A stretch of 37,970 nt of DNA from assembly GCA_031278765.1 (NCBI GenBank), contig JAITJX010000114.1:1-37970 (forward strand), in the 5' to 3' direction. Source of the DNA: Tannerella sp. (GTDB lineage Bacteria > Bacteroidota > Bacteroidia > Bacteroidales > Tannerellaceae). The position numbers and the translations under genes are program-made. Within the stretch, counting starts at the first letter, position 1; every line of letters begins with the position of its first letter. The notes under the pieces are model-generated. The model did not search any database. It was not told where the DNA came from and saw nothing but the letters and a program-made list of their open reading frames with translations. This document shows positions 1 through 9,627 of the stretch, piece after piece.

Positions 1-20
1 CCCCCGAAAAAATTCAATAT

Positions 21-58
21 AAAGCCTGCATAAAGCCTGCATCGCAGGCAAAAGCCTG
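21..58. repeat. Short repeats with a small hairpin upstream of susC
   Basis: AAAGCCTG occurs three times (21-28, 32-39, 51-58), and GCCTGC at 35-40 pairs with GCAGGC at 44-49 to form a 6-bp hairpin. It may be the terminator of a gene left of the window or part of the susC leader; the window edge prevents a decision. No TAnnTTTG box was found between here and the susC start at 143. Confidence 0.3.
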
Positions 59-142
59 TTTAAGGCGATTGAAACAGATATATCAGACAAGTAAAATCCT
101 ATTTGTCTCAAATTTCTTATTTATTAACTTATACATAATAAC

Positions 143-3100
143 ATGAGCAAAAAAAAGATGAACAAAAAAACCGCATTGGGAAAGATTTTCTTTCTTTTGT
201 ATTTACTTTGCTGTTCGGGCGTAATTTATGCCCAGCAAACAGGCAAAGCAACCGGAAAGGTTGTTGACAGCAATGGAGATCCGATAATCGGCGCCATTGT
301 ACAGTTGCGAGACAATCCGTCGAGGGGAACAACGACGGATGTTGACGGTAAATTTTCGCTCGACGGGGTAGCCATCGGAGCGATAATTGATTTTAGTTTT
401 ATGGGATACGTCAAAGTCGATCGCAAGTTCGACGGCAAGGAAATGACAATCATCCTCCTGGAAGATTCCCAACTACTCGAAGAGGTGGAAATTGTCGCCT
501 TCGGCACCCAGAAAAAGGAAAGCGTTTCGGCTTCCATCACGACCATTTCTCCCAAAAACCTGAAAGCGCCCACCAGCAACCTCACAACGACATTTGCAGG
601 ACAGATGGCGGGTATGATTTCCTACCAGTCGAGCGGAGAACCAGGCGCCGACAATGCCGAATTTTTCATTCGCGGCGTTACGACGTTTGGCTACAATGTC
701 GATCCGCTTATCCTGGTGGACAACATCGAAATCACCAAAGACGAACTGGCGCGCATCCAGCCCGACGACATCGAGAGCTTCTCCATCATGAAAGACGCGG
801 CGGCAACAGCGCTCTATGGGGCCAGAGGCGCCAATGGCGTTATCCTCATCAAAACAAAAGAAGGTACGGTAGGCAAAACCCAGCTGAACATCCGAATCGA
901 GAATACTTTTTCGAAGCCGACGAAAGAGATAGATCTTGCCGACCCTGTTACGTACATGAAAATGCATAACGAAGCCATCGTTACCCGTCAGCTCGGCGAC
1001 CCGCTGATGTATTCGGACGAGAAAATAGAAAATACCGAACGCGGCCTCTATCCCTTGCTGTATCCGTCAACCGACTGGAGCAGCGAACTCCTCAAGAAAT
1101 ACACTGCGAACCAGCGCGTGAACGTCAATATCAGGGGCGGCGGCGACGTAGCCCGCTATTATGTGGCGGCTTCGTATTCCAAGGACAACGGCATACTGAA
1201 AGTAGATCCGAAAAACAACTTCAACAACAACGTCAATCTCAACATATACAGCCTGCGCTCTAACGTGAACGTAGATCTGACGAAGACAACAGAACTGAAA
1301 GTGAGCCTCGACGGCACTTTTGAAGATTATACCGGTCCCCTGGGCAGCGGCTCGCGCATGTATGAACTCATCATGAAGAGCAACCCGGTACTGTTTCCTG
1401 CCTATTACCCGATAGATGAAGATCACCGCTATGTAACGCATACCCTGTTCGGCAACGCCGGCGACGGTCAATATCTCAATCCTTATGCCGAAATGGTACG
1501 CGGCTACCGGCAATACAACAAATCCATCATGGGAGCACAGATGGAAGTGCAGCAAAAACTGGACTTCCTGCTCAAAGGCTTGAAATTCCGGGCGCTGTTC
1601 AATACCAAACGCACGGCAAGAAACGAAATTTACAGGCAGTATGATCCCTATTACTACAAGCTAATGGACCACAATTATCTTACGGGCGAATACCATGTAG
1701 ATATCATCAATCCCGACGCTAACGGCGAAAGCCTTCAGTCTGGCATCACAATACCGACAGTTGAAAATACCGTCTATTTTGAATCGGCTGTAAATTACAA
1801 CCAAACTTTTAATGAAATCCACGACGTGGGCGCCCAGTTAGTCTTCACCATGCGCAACAGAACTATTCCTGCAACAGCCAATGACGCATCGACCGTGCTT
1901 GGTTCGCTTCCGTACAGGAACATGGGGCTGGCCGGCAGACTTTCATACGCTTACCTGAGCCGCTATTTTCTCGAAGGTAACTTCGGTTACAACGGCTCGG
2001 AACGCTTCTCAAAACAACATCGCTGGGGTTTCTTTCCTTCGATAAGCGCCGGATGGATGGTTTCAAAAGAAGATTTCTTCGAATCCTTGACCGAAACCAT
2101 CTCCCAGTTGAAATTCCGCGGTTCCTACGGGCTTGCCGGTAACGACAACATCAGCAACAGCCGCTTCCTCTACCTGTCGAACGTCAGCCTCAATTCAGGT
2201 TCAACAGCATACGCCTTTGGTTACGAACAAAACGGATACATACGTCCCGGAATATCCATCAGCCGCTATGCCGATCCCAACATCTCCTGGGAAGTGTCCT
2301 ACAAAACCAACCTCGCCATGGAACTGACGCTCTTCAAAAATCTGGCCGTTATCTGGGAATATTTCACCGAAAAACGCACCAACATCCTGCAAAGCCGTAC
2401 TACCATCCCCTATTCCATGGGACTGTGGGCTAACCCGCAGGCAAATCTCGGAAAAGCCAAAGGAAACGGAACAGATTTTTCGCTCACGCATGACTATGCA
2501 CAAGGGAAATTCTGGATACAAAACCGTGTAAACTTCACTTATGCCGTCAGCGAATACACACAGTTTGAAGATTACGACTATGATACGGAATGGTGGAAAC
2601 TGCGCGTGGGCAACTCTACCACCCAGAGGTTCGGCTACATCGCCGAAGGCCTTTTCATCGACGACGCCGATGTGGAAAACTCCCCGCAACAGTTCGGCAG
2701 CAACCTCGTTAAGGCAGGCGACATCAAATACCGCGACCTCAACGGCGACGGCGTAATCAGCGACCGCGACATGGCGCCCATAGGCTATCCCGAAACGCCC
2801 GAAATACAGTACGGCTTCGGATCGTCGCTCGGATACAGGGGATGGGATTTTTCGTTCTTCTTCAACGGCATACACCGCCGTTCGTTCTGGATCGACTACA
2901 ACGCCGTTTCGCCTTTCTTCAACACAACAGGGAGCAATAACACGCCCGGCTCTCCGGCAGGACACAATGCCCTGGCACAGTTCATCGCCGACAGTTACTG
3001 GAGCGAATCCAATCGCAATCCGTATGCCATCTGGCCCCGCCTGGCAACAGCGCTCAATCAGGTGCAGCATAACGCCTACACCAATACCTGGTTCATGCGC

Positions 3101-3319
3101 GACGGCGCTTTCGTCCGCCTCAAACAGGTGGAACTCGGCTACACGATACCCGAGAAACTGCTTGACAAATACAGGGTGAAAAACCTGCGCCTGTACGTAA
3201 CCGGAACAAATCTTTTCAGCATCAGCAAATTCAAACTCTGGGATGTGGAAATGGCCGGCAAGGGACTTGGCTATCCCATCCAGAAAACATTCAATCTGGG
3301 TCTTTATGTAACTTTTTAA
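143..3319 (+). CDS. SusC/RagA-family TonB-linked outer-membrane transporter
   Basis: A 1058-residue TonB-dependent outer-membrane beta-barrel that, with the SusD lipoprotein encoded next, should import an oligosaccharide or other large nutrient. Residues about 10-30 form a signal peptide ending in YAQQ. Residues about 36-107 are a carboxypeptidase-regulatory-like domain (GKVVDSNGDPIIGA, then the FSFMGY segment). The plug follows, with EVEIVAFGTQKK near 114, FFIRGVTTFG, and the ALYGARGANGVILIKT segment. The rest is barrel, ending in the usual aromatic residue (LYVTF). The length is normal for SusC. An alternative ATG lies five codons downstream at 158 and also leaves a good signal peptide. It is the first gene of a four-gene operon, with 14 bases to the chosen susD start. 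The substrate cannot be read from the sequence; the family assignment is firm. Confidence 0.96.
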   Translation: MSKKKMNKKTALGKIFFLLYLLCCSGVIYAQQTGKATGKVVDSNGDPIIGAIVQLRDNPSRGTTTDVDGKFSLDGVAIGAIIDFSFMGYVKVDRKFDGKEMTIILLEDSQLLEEVEIVAFGTQKKESVSASITTISPKNLKAPTSNLTTTFAGQMAGMISYQSSGEPGADNAEFFIRGVTTFGYNVDPLILVDNIEITKDELARIQPDDIESFSIMKDAAATALYGARGANGVILIKTKEGTVGKTQLNIRIENTFSKPTKEIDLADPVTYMKMHNEAIVTRQLGDPLMYSDEKIENTERGLYPLLYPSTDWSSELLKKYTANQRVNVNIRGGGDVARYYVAASYSKDNGILKVDPKNNFNNNVNLNIYSLRSNVNVDLTKTTELKVSLDGTFEDYTGPLGSGSRMYELIMKSNPVLFPAYYPIDEDHRYVTHTLFGNAGDGQYLNPYAEMVRGYRQYNKSIMGAQMEVQQKLDFLLKGLKFRALFNTKRTARNEIYRQYDPYYYKLMDHNYLTGEYHVDIINPDANGESLQSGITIPTVENTVYFESAVNYNQTFNEIHDVGAQLVFTMRNRTIPATANDASTVLGSLPYRNMGLAGRLSYAYLSRYFLEGNFGYNGSERFSKQHRWGFFPSISAGWMVSKEDFFESLTETISQLKFRGSYGLAGNDNISNSRFLYLSNVSLNSGSTAYAFGYEQNGYIRPGISISRYADPNISWEVSYKTNLAMELTLFKNLAVIWEYFTEKRTNILQSRTTIPYSMGLWANPQANLGKAKGNGTDFSLTHDYAQGKFWIQNRVNFTYAVSEYTQFEDYDYDTEWWKLRVGNSTTQRFGYIAEGLFIDDADVENSPQQFGSNLVKAGDIKYRDLNGDGVISDRDMAPIGYPETPEIQYGFGSSLGYRGWDFSFFFNGIHRRSFWIDYNAVSPFFNTTGSNNTPGSPAGHNALAQFIADSYWSESNRNPYAIWPRLATALNQVQHNAYTNTWFMRDGAFVRLKQVELGYTIPEKLLDKYRVKNLRLYVTGTNLFSISKFKLWDVEMAGKGLGYPIQKTFNLGLYVTF

Positions 3320-3333
3320 TAATGTATAGAACA

Positions 3334-5259
3334 ATGAAAAAAAGAATAATTACAATTTTATTATGTGGAATCATTTCGTCGTGCGACTATCTCGACATCG
3401 TGCCGGACATGATCGCAACAATAGAAGACAATGCTTTCTCCATGCGCTCGCAGGCTGAAAAGTTTTTCTTCACCTGCTACTCCTACCTGCCTTCCATCGG
3501 TTCTTACGACCAGGACCCCAGCTTGCTCGGCGGAGACGAAATATGGCTCTCCACCGAATATTCGGCAGGCAGCGCCAAATACCTGGCGCTGGGCAACCAA
3601 CGCTCCAACGAACCTTATTTTGACTTTTGGCGAGGCGCAAACGGCGCCAAAAACCTCTACCGAGGCATCAGCGATTGCAATATCTTTCTCGAAAACATAG
3701 GAAGAGTACCCGACATGACCACCGAAGAACGAAACCGCTGGATTGCCGAAGTGGAAGTCCTGAAAGTATGGTATCACTTCTACCTGATACGGATGTACGG
3801 ACCTATTCCCATCAAGGACGTCAACCTGTCGGTAACCGACGATACCGAAACGACGCACGTATATCGCAACACGATGGACGAATGTGTGGAATACTGCACA
3901 AGCAAAATAGACGCCATCATCAACAGCAACCAACTGATGGTAGCCATCGAAGACCAGGCTACGCAACTGGGCAGAATCACCAAAGGAATTGCGCTCATGA
4001 TGAAAGCCAAGATACTCGTCACCTTTGCCAGTCCGCTCTTTAACGGCAATACCGACTACATCGGCCTCAAAGACAACCGCGGCATAGAAATCTTCAACCC
4101 CGTCAAAACCGAAGAAGAAAAAATCGCACTGTGGCAACGCGCAGCACAGGCCTGCAAAGACGCAATAGACTTCTTCCACAGCCCCGAAATAGGCATTGAC
4201 CACCTGTATAAATATACGGGAACACAGTTTGGAAACATATCCGGCAGAACCCGCCTCAAACTCAGCATCAGAGGAGCGATGGTAGAACGGTGGAACGACG
4301 AAATTATATGGGCGGATTCGCGCAACTGGCCGCAGACATACCAGCTTCAGGCTTATCCGCGCGACTTCAACGCTACCAATGCAAACGGACAGACAACCAA
4401 TCGCAACAACTACGCCGTACCCCTGAAAATCGTAAACTGGTTCTACACCAAAAATGGCGTGCCTGTCACGGAAGACAAGACATGGAACTACAATGCACGC
4501 TTCACGCCGCGTACCATCGGCATAGACCAGCAGTATTACCTGCAAGTAGGCGAGGAAACGGCAGGCATGTTTTTCGACCGCGAACCGCGACTGTATGCAA
4601 GCGTCGGATTCGACCGCGGAATATGGTTCGGACAAGGCAATACGAGCGAAACAGCCCAGGCGCCACATGCACGCGCAGGCGAATATACGCAAAATACCAT
4701 CCAGCACTCATGGAATACTACCGGCATGTGGCCTAAAAAACAGCTGCACTGGCTTACGGTATGCTCCGGTTCAACGACGGTAACATACACCCTCTATCCC
4801 TTCCCGATCTTCCGCCTGCCCGACCTGTACCTCATGTATGCGGAAGCGCTTAACGAAGCCGGCAACACACAGACCGCACGCGACGAAGCCATACAGTACA
4901 TAGACATAGTACGCGAACGCGCCGGCATCCCGCCCGTCAAGGAAGCATGGGACAACTATTCCAACGACCCCACAAAATACCAGCGCCAGGCAGGCCTGAG
5001 AGATATTATACGTCAGGAAACGCTTGTCGAATTTGTTTTTGAAGGACATCGCTTCTGGGACGTCCGGAGATGGAAAACAGCCATGACGGAATACAACAAA
5101 CCCATCACCGGATGGAACCTGGTGGCAAGCTCTGCTGCCGAGTATTTCCTGGAAACATGGATCTATACACGTAAATTTACTCCCAAAGACTATTTCTGGC
5201 CTATCCACGATGGAGAAATACTGAGAAACAAGAATACGCTTCAAAACTATGGCTGGTAA
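3334..5259 (+). CDS. SusD/RagB-family nutrient-binding lipoprotein
   Basis: A surface lipoprotein that caps the SusC barrel encoded upstream and binds the substrate. The signal peptide MKKRIITILLCGIISSC ends in a lipobox with Cys17 as the acylated residue, followed by DYLDIVPD, typical of SusD N-termini. The C-terminal part has the SusD signature (LVEFVFEGHRFWDVRRWKTA) and ends in NKNTLQNYGW. An in-frame ATG at 3322 would add four residues (MYRT) before the lysine-arginine stretch. The ATG at 3334 is preferred because it gives a normal lipoprotein signal. At about 641 residues it is somewhat long for SusD but within the family range. It is followed after 20 bases by another lipoprotein gene. 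Confidence 0.95.
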   Translation: MKKRIITILLCGIISSCDYLDIVPDMIATIEDNAFSMRSQAEKFFFTCYSYLPSIGSYDQDPSLLGGDEIWLSTEYSAGSAKYLALGNQRSNEPYFDFWRGANGAKNLYRGISDCNIFLENIGRVPDMTTEERNRWIAEVEVLKVWYHFYLIRMYGPIPIKDVNLSVTDDTETTHVYRNTMDECVEYCTSKIDAIINSNQLMVAIEDQATQLGRITKGIALMMKAKILVTFASPLFNGNTDYIGLKDNRGIEIFNPVKTEEEKIALWQRAAQACKDAIDFFHSPEIGIDHLYKYTGTQFGNISGRTRLKLSIRGAMVERWNDEIIWADSRNWPQTYQLQAYPRDFNATNANGQTTNRNNYAVPLKIVNWFYTKNGVPVTEDKTWNYNARFTPRTIGIDQQYYLQVGEETAGMFFDREPRLYASVGFDRGIWFGQGNTSETAQAPHARAGEYTQNTIQHSWNTTGMWPKKQLHWLTVCSGSTTVTYTLYPFPIFRLPDLYLMYAEALNEAGNTQTARDEAIQYIDIVRERAGIPPVKEAWDNYSNDPTKYQRQAGLRDIIRQETLVEFVFEGHRFWDVRRWKTAMTEYNKPITGWNLVASSAAEYFLETWIYTRKFTPKDYFWPIHDGEILRNKNTLQNYGW

Positions 5260-5279
5260 ACCTTTTAATTCTTAGAAAT

Positions 5280-6584
5280 ATGAAACATAACATTATATTT
5301 TTTCTGACAACAAGCATATTGCTTACCGCTTGCGGTACAGACAACATGAATACTCCCATCGGGAGCACGGAAACGCCGAAACAGGTAATCGTAACCGGCG
5401 TGAGAAACATCAGCGGAGCGTCCATTATCTATTATGACCGTCCAAACGATCAAAACCTTAAATACGTTAAGGCGGTATGGACCACCGACGATAATATCGA
5501 ATACAACCAGACCGCTTCTTTTTATACCGATTCCATCCTGGTGGACGGCTTCGGGCAGGAAGGCGATTTCAAGGTAAAACTCTATTCCGTCAGCGCAGGC
5601 GAAACCGCTTCGGAACCCGTGGAAGTATCCATACATCCCGAAAGGCCGCCCTATCTCGTGGCCTACGACAAACTTCAAATCCTGCCCAATTTCATGGGCA
5701 TCCGGGTATTATCCGAAAACGAAACGGCGGCCAAACTGACCTTCCGCACATTTAAGAAAGATACCGTCGCCAACGAATACGTGGAAGTAGGTACCGATTA
5801 TGCGATAAGCAGGGACATAGAATATTACAACAGAGGACACGCCGCCGACACATTACAGTATTTCCGCGTACAGGTGCGCGACCGCTGGGGACACTGGTCG
5901 CCGCCAAAAGACGCCGCCTGCTCGCCATGGTTCGAGACCGAACTCTCAAAAAGCCTGTTCAGCGAGGTCGCACTCTGTAACCTTTCGGGTGACGGCTCTT
6001 CCGTGCCAGACCAGACGGGATACCTGTTGCCTACAAACTTCTGGGGACACAAAATGCACTCCTGGAGCGGATCGGACGTACAGTTCAGATACCTTTACAA
6101 CGGTACCGCACTTGGCTCTTCAAGCCAGTGTTACCACACAAAACCTGCCGCCCCCCTGCCGCAGCATTTCACTTTAGACCTCGGCGCACAGTACAACCTC
6201 AGCCGCTTCGTCATGTGGCCACGTAACGACGCCCCCAACCTTTTCCGCGGCGGACACCCACAGATCATACGCATCTACGGCGCATCCTACAACGGACCAG
6301 ATCCGGAACAGCTGGTGGACAACATTTACGACCAGGATGCATGGCTCGACCTCGGCATTTTCTACATCTCAAGAGCCGACGGCTCTTTTGACCCTTATCC
6401 GGGAACAGCTGACCGCACCGCCGAAGACGATGCACTGCTTGAAAAAGGGCATGAAATGATCCTCAAAGCCACCGACCAGAAGATACGATACCTGCGCGTG
6501 CAAACCCTCAAGTGCTTCTCCACAAACACTACTTCCGGAGCCGTGATGATAAGCGAAATCAGCGTATTCGGATCTGACAAATAA
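5280..6584 (+). CDS. SusE/F-like surface lipoprotein (DUF4959/DUF5126/DUF5000 type)
   Basis: A 434-residue lipoprotein with signal peptide MKHNIIFFLTTSILLTAC (lipobox LTAC). The remainder resembles proteins with a DUF4959 N-terminal domain, a DUF5126 middle domain (about 120-220, with the YFRVQVRDRWGHWSPP segment) and a DUF5000 discoidin-like C-terminal domain (about 250-434, with FTLDLGAQYNLSRFVMWPRN and the ending IRYLRVQ...SEISVFGSDK). Such proteins take the SusE/SusF place in many Bacteroidales uptake loci. They are thought to bind glycan at the surface; no enzymatic residues are apparent. Domain names come from recalled family patterns, not a search. Position and spacing make it the third gene of the operon. 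Confidence 0.85.
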   Translation: MKHNIIFFLTTSILLTACGTDNMNTPIGSTETPKQVIVTGVRNISGASIIYYDRPNDQNLKYVKAVWTTDDNIEYNQTASFYTDSILVDGFGQEGDFKVKLYSVSAGETASEPVEVSIHPERPPYLVAYDKLQILPNFMGIRVLSENETAAKLTFRTFKKDTVANEYVEVGTDYAISRDIEYYNRGHAADTLQYFRVQVRDRWGHWSPPKDAACSPWFETELSKSLFSEVALCNLSGDGSSVPDQTGYLLPTNFWGHKMHSWSGSDVQFRYLYNGTALGSSSQCYHTKPAAPLPQHFTLDLGAQYNLSRFVMWPRNDAPNLFRGGHPQIIRIYGASYNGPDPEQLVDNIYDQDAWLDLGIFYISRADGSFDPYPGTADRTAEDDALLEKGHEMILKATDQKIRYLRVQTLKCFSTNTTSGAVMISEISVFGSDK

Positions 6585-6615
6585 CCCTATGTTAAACGAA
6601 TAATTTATTTTAATT

Positions 6616-8202
6616 ATGAAGAATATATCAAGTTTTTATATCGCACTCGCAATGCTTTTAATGTATTCATGCTCCCCGATGGATCATAAATACAGCGATT
6701 TCGTCGAAGATGGCCCCATAACCTACCTCGGCAAACTGAAAGAGACGGAAATAAAAGTTATCGGCGAAAGAAACAGAGTGCATTTCATTTGGCCCAAACA
6801 GGGAGACCCGCGTGGTACAAAAGCGGAAATATACTGGTCGAACAAAACGGGACGCCACATGGAAAACGTTGATCCGGCGAAAGAAACCAGCTTCTACATC
6901 TCCGACCTCGCCGAAGGCTCATACATCTTTGAAATACAAATACTGGACGAGGAGGGACACAGCTCCATACCCGTCGCCGTTACGGCCACCGTCTACGGCA
7001 CAACATGGGAATCATACCTCACGAACAGAAACATCATGGGAAACGCGCAGGAAGGCGACGACAGAAAGATTACTTATCGGGAAAACGTCGATAAAACAAT
7101 ACTCGGTACCGAATTTGAATGGAAACAGGACGGCGCAACACATGCCGCATACGTGGATTCCTCACAGACAACGGGCTATCTTGAAGGCTTCAAAGCGCTC
7201 TCTTTTCGCTATCGCACGAAATACATACCGGAGGAAGGAGGCGTTGACGTCTTTTATTCGCCGTGGCAATATTTTGTCGACAACATCACAGCCGAAGACA
7301 TTGACGCCGGTTTCGACAAGCCAACCAATACATACACCCTCCCCATACCCAACGACGGCAACTGGACGGGATATGAATTTCGATGGACCGACAAAACCAC
7401 AGGCGAAGCCATGAGCCGCTCCATAAGCGGAAACCTCGCTACGCTCTCCGACTACAACGCTTTGGCCGTTAATATCATCACCCTCTTTACGTTCGACGGC
7501 GTCCCCATTTCGACGATGCCGCTCGAATACGGTACCGTGAGATACGTAGACCTGGACCGCTCCACCTGGTACATGGCGCCCGAAACAAGAGCCGCCGACG
7601 GAAGCGAAATCAAAATGGGAGAAAACAACGCCGATTTCAACACAACGGCATTAATCGTAAAAAAAGTAAAATCACCCTGCATCTCCCACTGGATACCCGG
7701 AGGAGCCAACGGCAGCGCCGACGCCAACAACGTGCCCTCTGCGCTCTATGACGACAACTACGACACCTTCCTCTCCATCTGCAAAGGACCCGGTCCAAGC
7801 CCCACGCAGACACACTCCGTTGGAGGCGTCGGACCATTGCCGGCAGGAGAAGAAATCTACTTTATCATCGACCTGGGCGAGAGGCAAAAATTCAATTACT
7901 TCAGACTCGTCTACCGACCCGCACAAAGCTCACACACCCTGAAACCACAAATGGTTTCCTTCTACGGCAGCAACGACCCCGACCCGACCTCCGCCACATG
8001 GAGCGAGATACAAAAAGGAATCGTTCCGCCCGGATGCGGAGACCCGTCAAACAACGCAAACCTGGAACACATCGGACGAATCAGCGGAAACGTCATTCTG
8101 CCCGACTGCGACTTCCGCTATGTCAAAATGACCTACGACGGATGGACGGACTCCAGCAATTCCATGCAACTGTCCGAACTCTTCCTCGGTTATTATTATT
8201 AA
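6616..8202 (+). CDS. DUF4998-type surface lipoprotein with discoidin-like C-terminus
   Basis: A 528-residue lipoprotein with signal peptide ending MLLMYSC. The N-terminal part (about 20-230) matches the DUF4998 pattern: CSPMDHKYSDFVEDGPITYLG, then a fibronectin-like section with GERNRVHFIWPKQGDP and AEIYWSN. The C-terminal part (about 345-528) looks like an F5/8-type-C/discoidin fold, with DDNYDTFLSI, FIIDLGERQKFNYFRLVYRP and MQLSELFLGYYY. These features suggest a glycan-binding surface protein accompanying SusC/D. It is the last gene of the operon: a strong terminator begins about 38 bases after the stop. No hydrolase is encoded in this operon. Confidence 0.84.
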   Translation: MKNISSFYIALAMLLMYSCSPMDHKYSDFVEDGPITYLGKLKETEIKVIGERNRVHFIWPKQGDPRGTKAEIYWSNKTGRHMENVDPAKETSFYISDLAEGSYIFEIQILDEEGHSSIPVAVTATVYGTTWESYLTNRNIMGNAQEGDDRKITYRENVDKTILGTEFEWKQDGATHAAYVDSSQTTGYLEGFKALSFRYRTKYIPEEGGVDVFYSPWQYFVDNITAEDIDAGFDKPTNTYTLPIPNDGNWTGYEFRWTDKTTGEAMSRSISGNLATLSDYNALAVNIITLFTFDGVPISTMPLEYGTVRYVDLDRSTWYMAPETRAADGSEIKMGENNADFNTTALIVKKVKSPCISHWIPGGANGSADANNVPSALYDDNYDTFLSICKGPGPSPTQTHSVGGVGPLPAGEEIYFIIDLGERQKFNYFRLVYRPAQSSHTLKPQMVSFYGSNDPDPTSATWSEIQKGIVPPGCGDPSNNANLEHIGRISGNVILPDCDFRYVKMTYDGWTDSSNSMQLSELFLGYYY

Positions 8203-8239
8203 CCTTACCCGTCAATCTCCCGAAAACAGACAGAGGGAA

Positions 8240-8280
8240 AAGAGGCTGCCGCAAAAATACGGCAGCCTCTTCTTTTTTTC
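8240..8280 (+). terminator. Rho-independent terminator of the first SusC/D operon
   Basis: A 12-bp perfect stem (8240-8251 with 8260-8271; 5' arm AAGAGGCTGCCG) with an 8-base loop, followed by a T-rich run to 8279. It lies 38 bases after the stop of the DUF4998 gene. The outer arm AAGAGGCTG is shared with the terminator at 9628-9675. Confidence 0.9.
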
Positions 8281-8299
8281 CTTCAACGACAGATGGCTT

Positions 8300-8463
8300 C
8301 TTACAACGCTGTAAGAACACTTCTTACAACGCTGTAAGATGGCTTCTTACAACGCTGTAAGAACGCTTCATACAACGCTGTAAGAACACTTCTTACAATG
8401 CTGTAAGATGGCTTCTTACAACGCTGTAAGATGGCTTCTTACAACGCTGGTTGAAGCGAGCAA
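8300..8463. repeat. 23-bp-period palindromic repeat array, copy 1 (7 units)
   Basis: Seven units start at 8300, 8323, 8346, 8369, 8392, 8415 and 8438, exactly 23 bp apart. Each has a 16-base core CTTACAACGCTGTAAG (6-bp arms CTTACA/TGTAAG around a 4-base centre) and a 7-base linker such as AACACTT or ATGGCTT. Unit 4 has one arm change (CATACA), unit 5 a centre change (ATGC), and unit 7 loses its right arm and runs into GGTTGAAGCGAGCAA (8449-8463). The same array, inverted, lies at 27162-27302 and has the same edge. There are no unique spacers, so this is not a CRISPR array. Together with the terminator at 8240-8280 and the mdh promoter it accounts for the 8203-8663 gap between genes. Confidence 0.93.
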
Positions 8464-8593
8464 ACTGAACGGTAAAATATCTCCTGTTCTTTTTAAAGAA
8501 TACAGGCCTGCGGGACAGGAACTCCGACAGTGTGAAAGAGCGTCTCAAACAAAGAATTGTCCGGAAAAATTTCTTTATTTAAAAACAGGTTTG

Positions 8594-8601
8594 TATCTTT
8601 G
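8594..8601 (+). promoter_or_regulatory. Putative -7 promoter box for mdh
   Basis: TATCTTTG fits the Bacteroidota -7 consensus TAnnTTTG and lies 62 bases before the mdh start. There is no clear TTTG at the -33 position, only TTTC near 8572. Confidence 0.5.
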
Positions 8602-8663
8602 TCCGGAAATTTCAGAATCGAGGTATAATTTTTAATTATCAAACTTAAAAACAACAAATAATT

Positions 8664-9608
8664 ATGTCAAAAGTAACAGTTATTGGCGCAGGCAACGTAG
8701 GATCTACCTGCGCAGACGTTCTTGCCAAACGCAATGTGGCATCGGATATCGTATTGATAGACATCAAGGAAGGCGTATCCGAAGGTAAAGCGGCGGATAT
8801 TATGCAAACAGCAAGCCTGACGGGCATCAATGTGCGCGTAAAAGGCGTAACAAACGACTATGCGGCAACGTCCGGTTCAGACGTTATCGTTATCACATCG
8901 GGCATTCCCCGCAAACCGGGTATGACGCGCGAGGAACTGATAGGCGTGAACGCAGGCATCGTAAAATCCGTAGTAACAACCGCCCTGCAACATTCTCCCA
9001 AAGCCAAACTGATAATAGTAAGCAATCCCATGGACGCCATGTGCTACCTGGCTGCCAAAATCTCAGGGCTTCCGCGCAACAGCGTGCTGGGACTTGGCGG
9101 CGCGCTCGACAGCGCACGTTTCAAATACTACCTGAGCCTGGCGCTGAAAGCAAATCCCAACGATATCGAAGCAACAGTGATAGGCGGTCATGGCGACACA
9201 ACGATGGTGCCGCTTGTTTCGCTGGCAACATACCGTGGCGTGCCGGTAACGCAATTCCTTTCAAACGAAACGCTGGATAAGGTATCTGCCGAAACGAAAG
9301 TGGGCGGCGCCACGCTGACGAAACTTCTCGGCACATCTGCCTGGTACGCTCCGGGCGCCGCCGCAGCAGCAATGGCCGAATCTATCATTAACGACGAAAA
9401 GAGAATCATTCCCTGCGGCGTTCTCGTGGAAGGCGAATATGGCGAAAGCGACCTTGTCATCGGCATCCCCGTCGTTGTCGGCAAAGACGGCTGGGAAAAA
9501 ACGCTCGAATACCCGATAAACGACAAAGAGCGCATCGCTTTCAAGGCTTCATCCGATGCAACCCGCGCCGTCAATCAAATCCTGATAGACAACGGAACCA
9601 TCAAATAG
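8664..9608 (+). CDS. mdh: Malate dehydrogenase
   Basis: NAD-dependent cytoplasmic oxidation of malate to oxaloacetate (reversible), a 314-residue lactate/malate dehydrogenase family enzyme. The N-terminal Rossmann fold begins MSKVTVIGAGNVGST, with the acidic residue that selects NAD in LIDIKEG near 32-37. Substrate-binding arginines appear at 83, 89 (RKPGMTRE) and 152 (LDSAR). The catalytic pair is Asp149 and His176 (VIGGHGDTTM). The arginine at position 83 in the mobile loop (IPRKPG) is the usual mark of malate rather than lactate specificity. The length is normal. It appears monocistronic, with its own promoter and a strong terminator directly downstream, so it is probably not functionally linked to the uptake operons on either side. 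Confidence 0.97.
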   Translation: MSKVTVIGAGNVGSTCADVLAKRNVASDIVLIDIKEGVSEGKAADIMQTASLTGINVRVKGVTNDYAATSGSDVIVITSGIPRKPGMTREELIGVNAGIVKSVVTTALQHSPKAKLIIVSNPMDAMCYLAAKISGLPRNSVLGLGGALDSARFKYYLSLALKANPNDIEATVIGGHGDTTMVPLVSLATYRGVPVTQFLSNETLDKVSAETKVGGATLTKLLGTSAWYAPGAAAAAMAESIINDEKRIIPCGVLVEGEYGESDLVIGIPVVVGKDGWEKTLEYPINDKERIAFKASSDATRAVNQILIDNGTIK

Positions 9609-9627
9609 CAAAAAAGAACGCACAAAG

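Noticed and set aside
60..142. Promoter for the first susC
   Set aside because: No TAnnTTTG sequence is present; only the partial CTATTTG near 100 is seen, so no box is claimed.
2201..3334. Long antisense frame (377 codons) inside the first susC
   Set aside because: Shadow of the susC codon bias; no domains, no start context. The same holds for the 448-codon antisense frame at 3361-4707 in susD and the 254-267-codon frames antisense to the HTCS gene.
8300..8463. CRISPR-like array
   Set aside because: The period is only 23 bp, the linkers are near-identical rather than unique spacers, and no cas genes are present. The same reasoning applies to 27162-27302.
8408..8635. Plus-strand 75-codon frame across the repeat array
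   Set aside because: Its first part is the tandem repeat translated, and it overlaps the mdh promoter region. Frames at 8123-8320 and 27282-27521 arise the same way.
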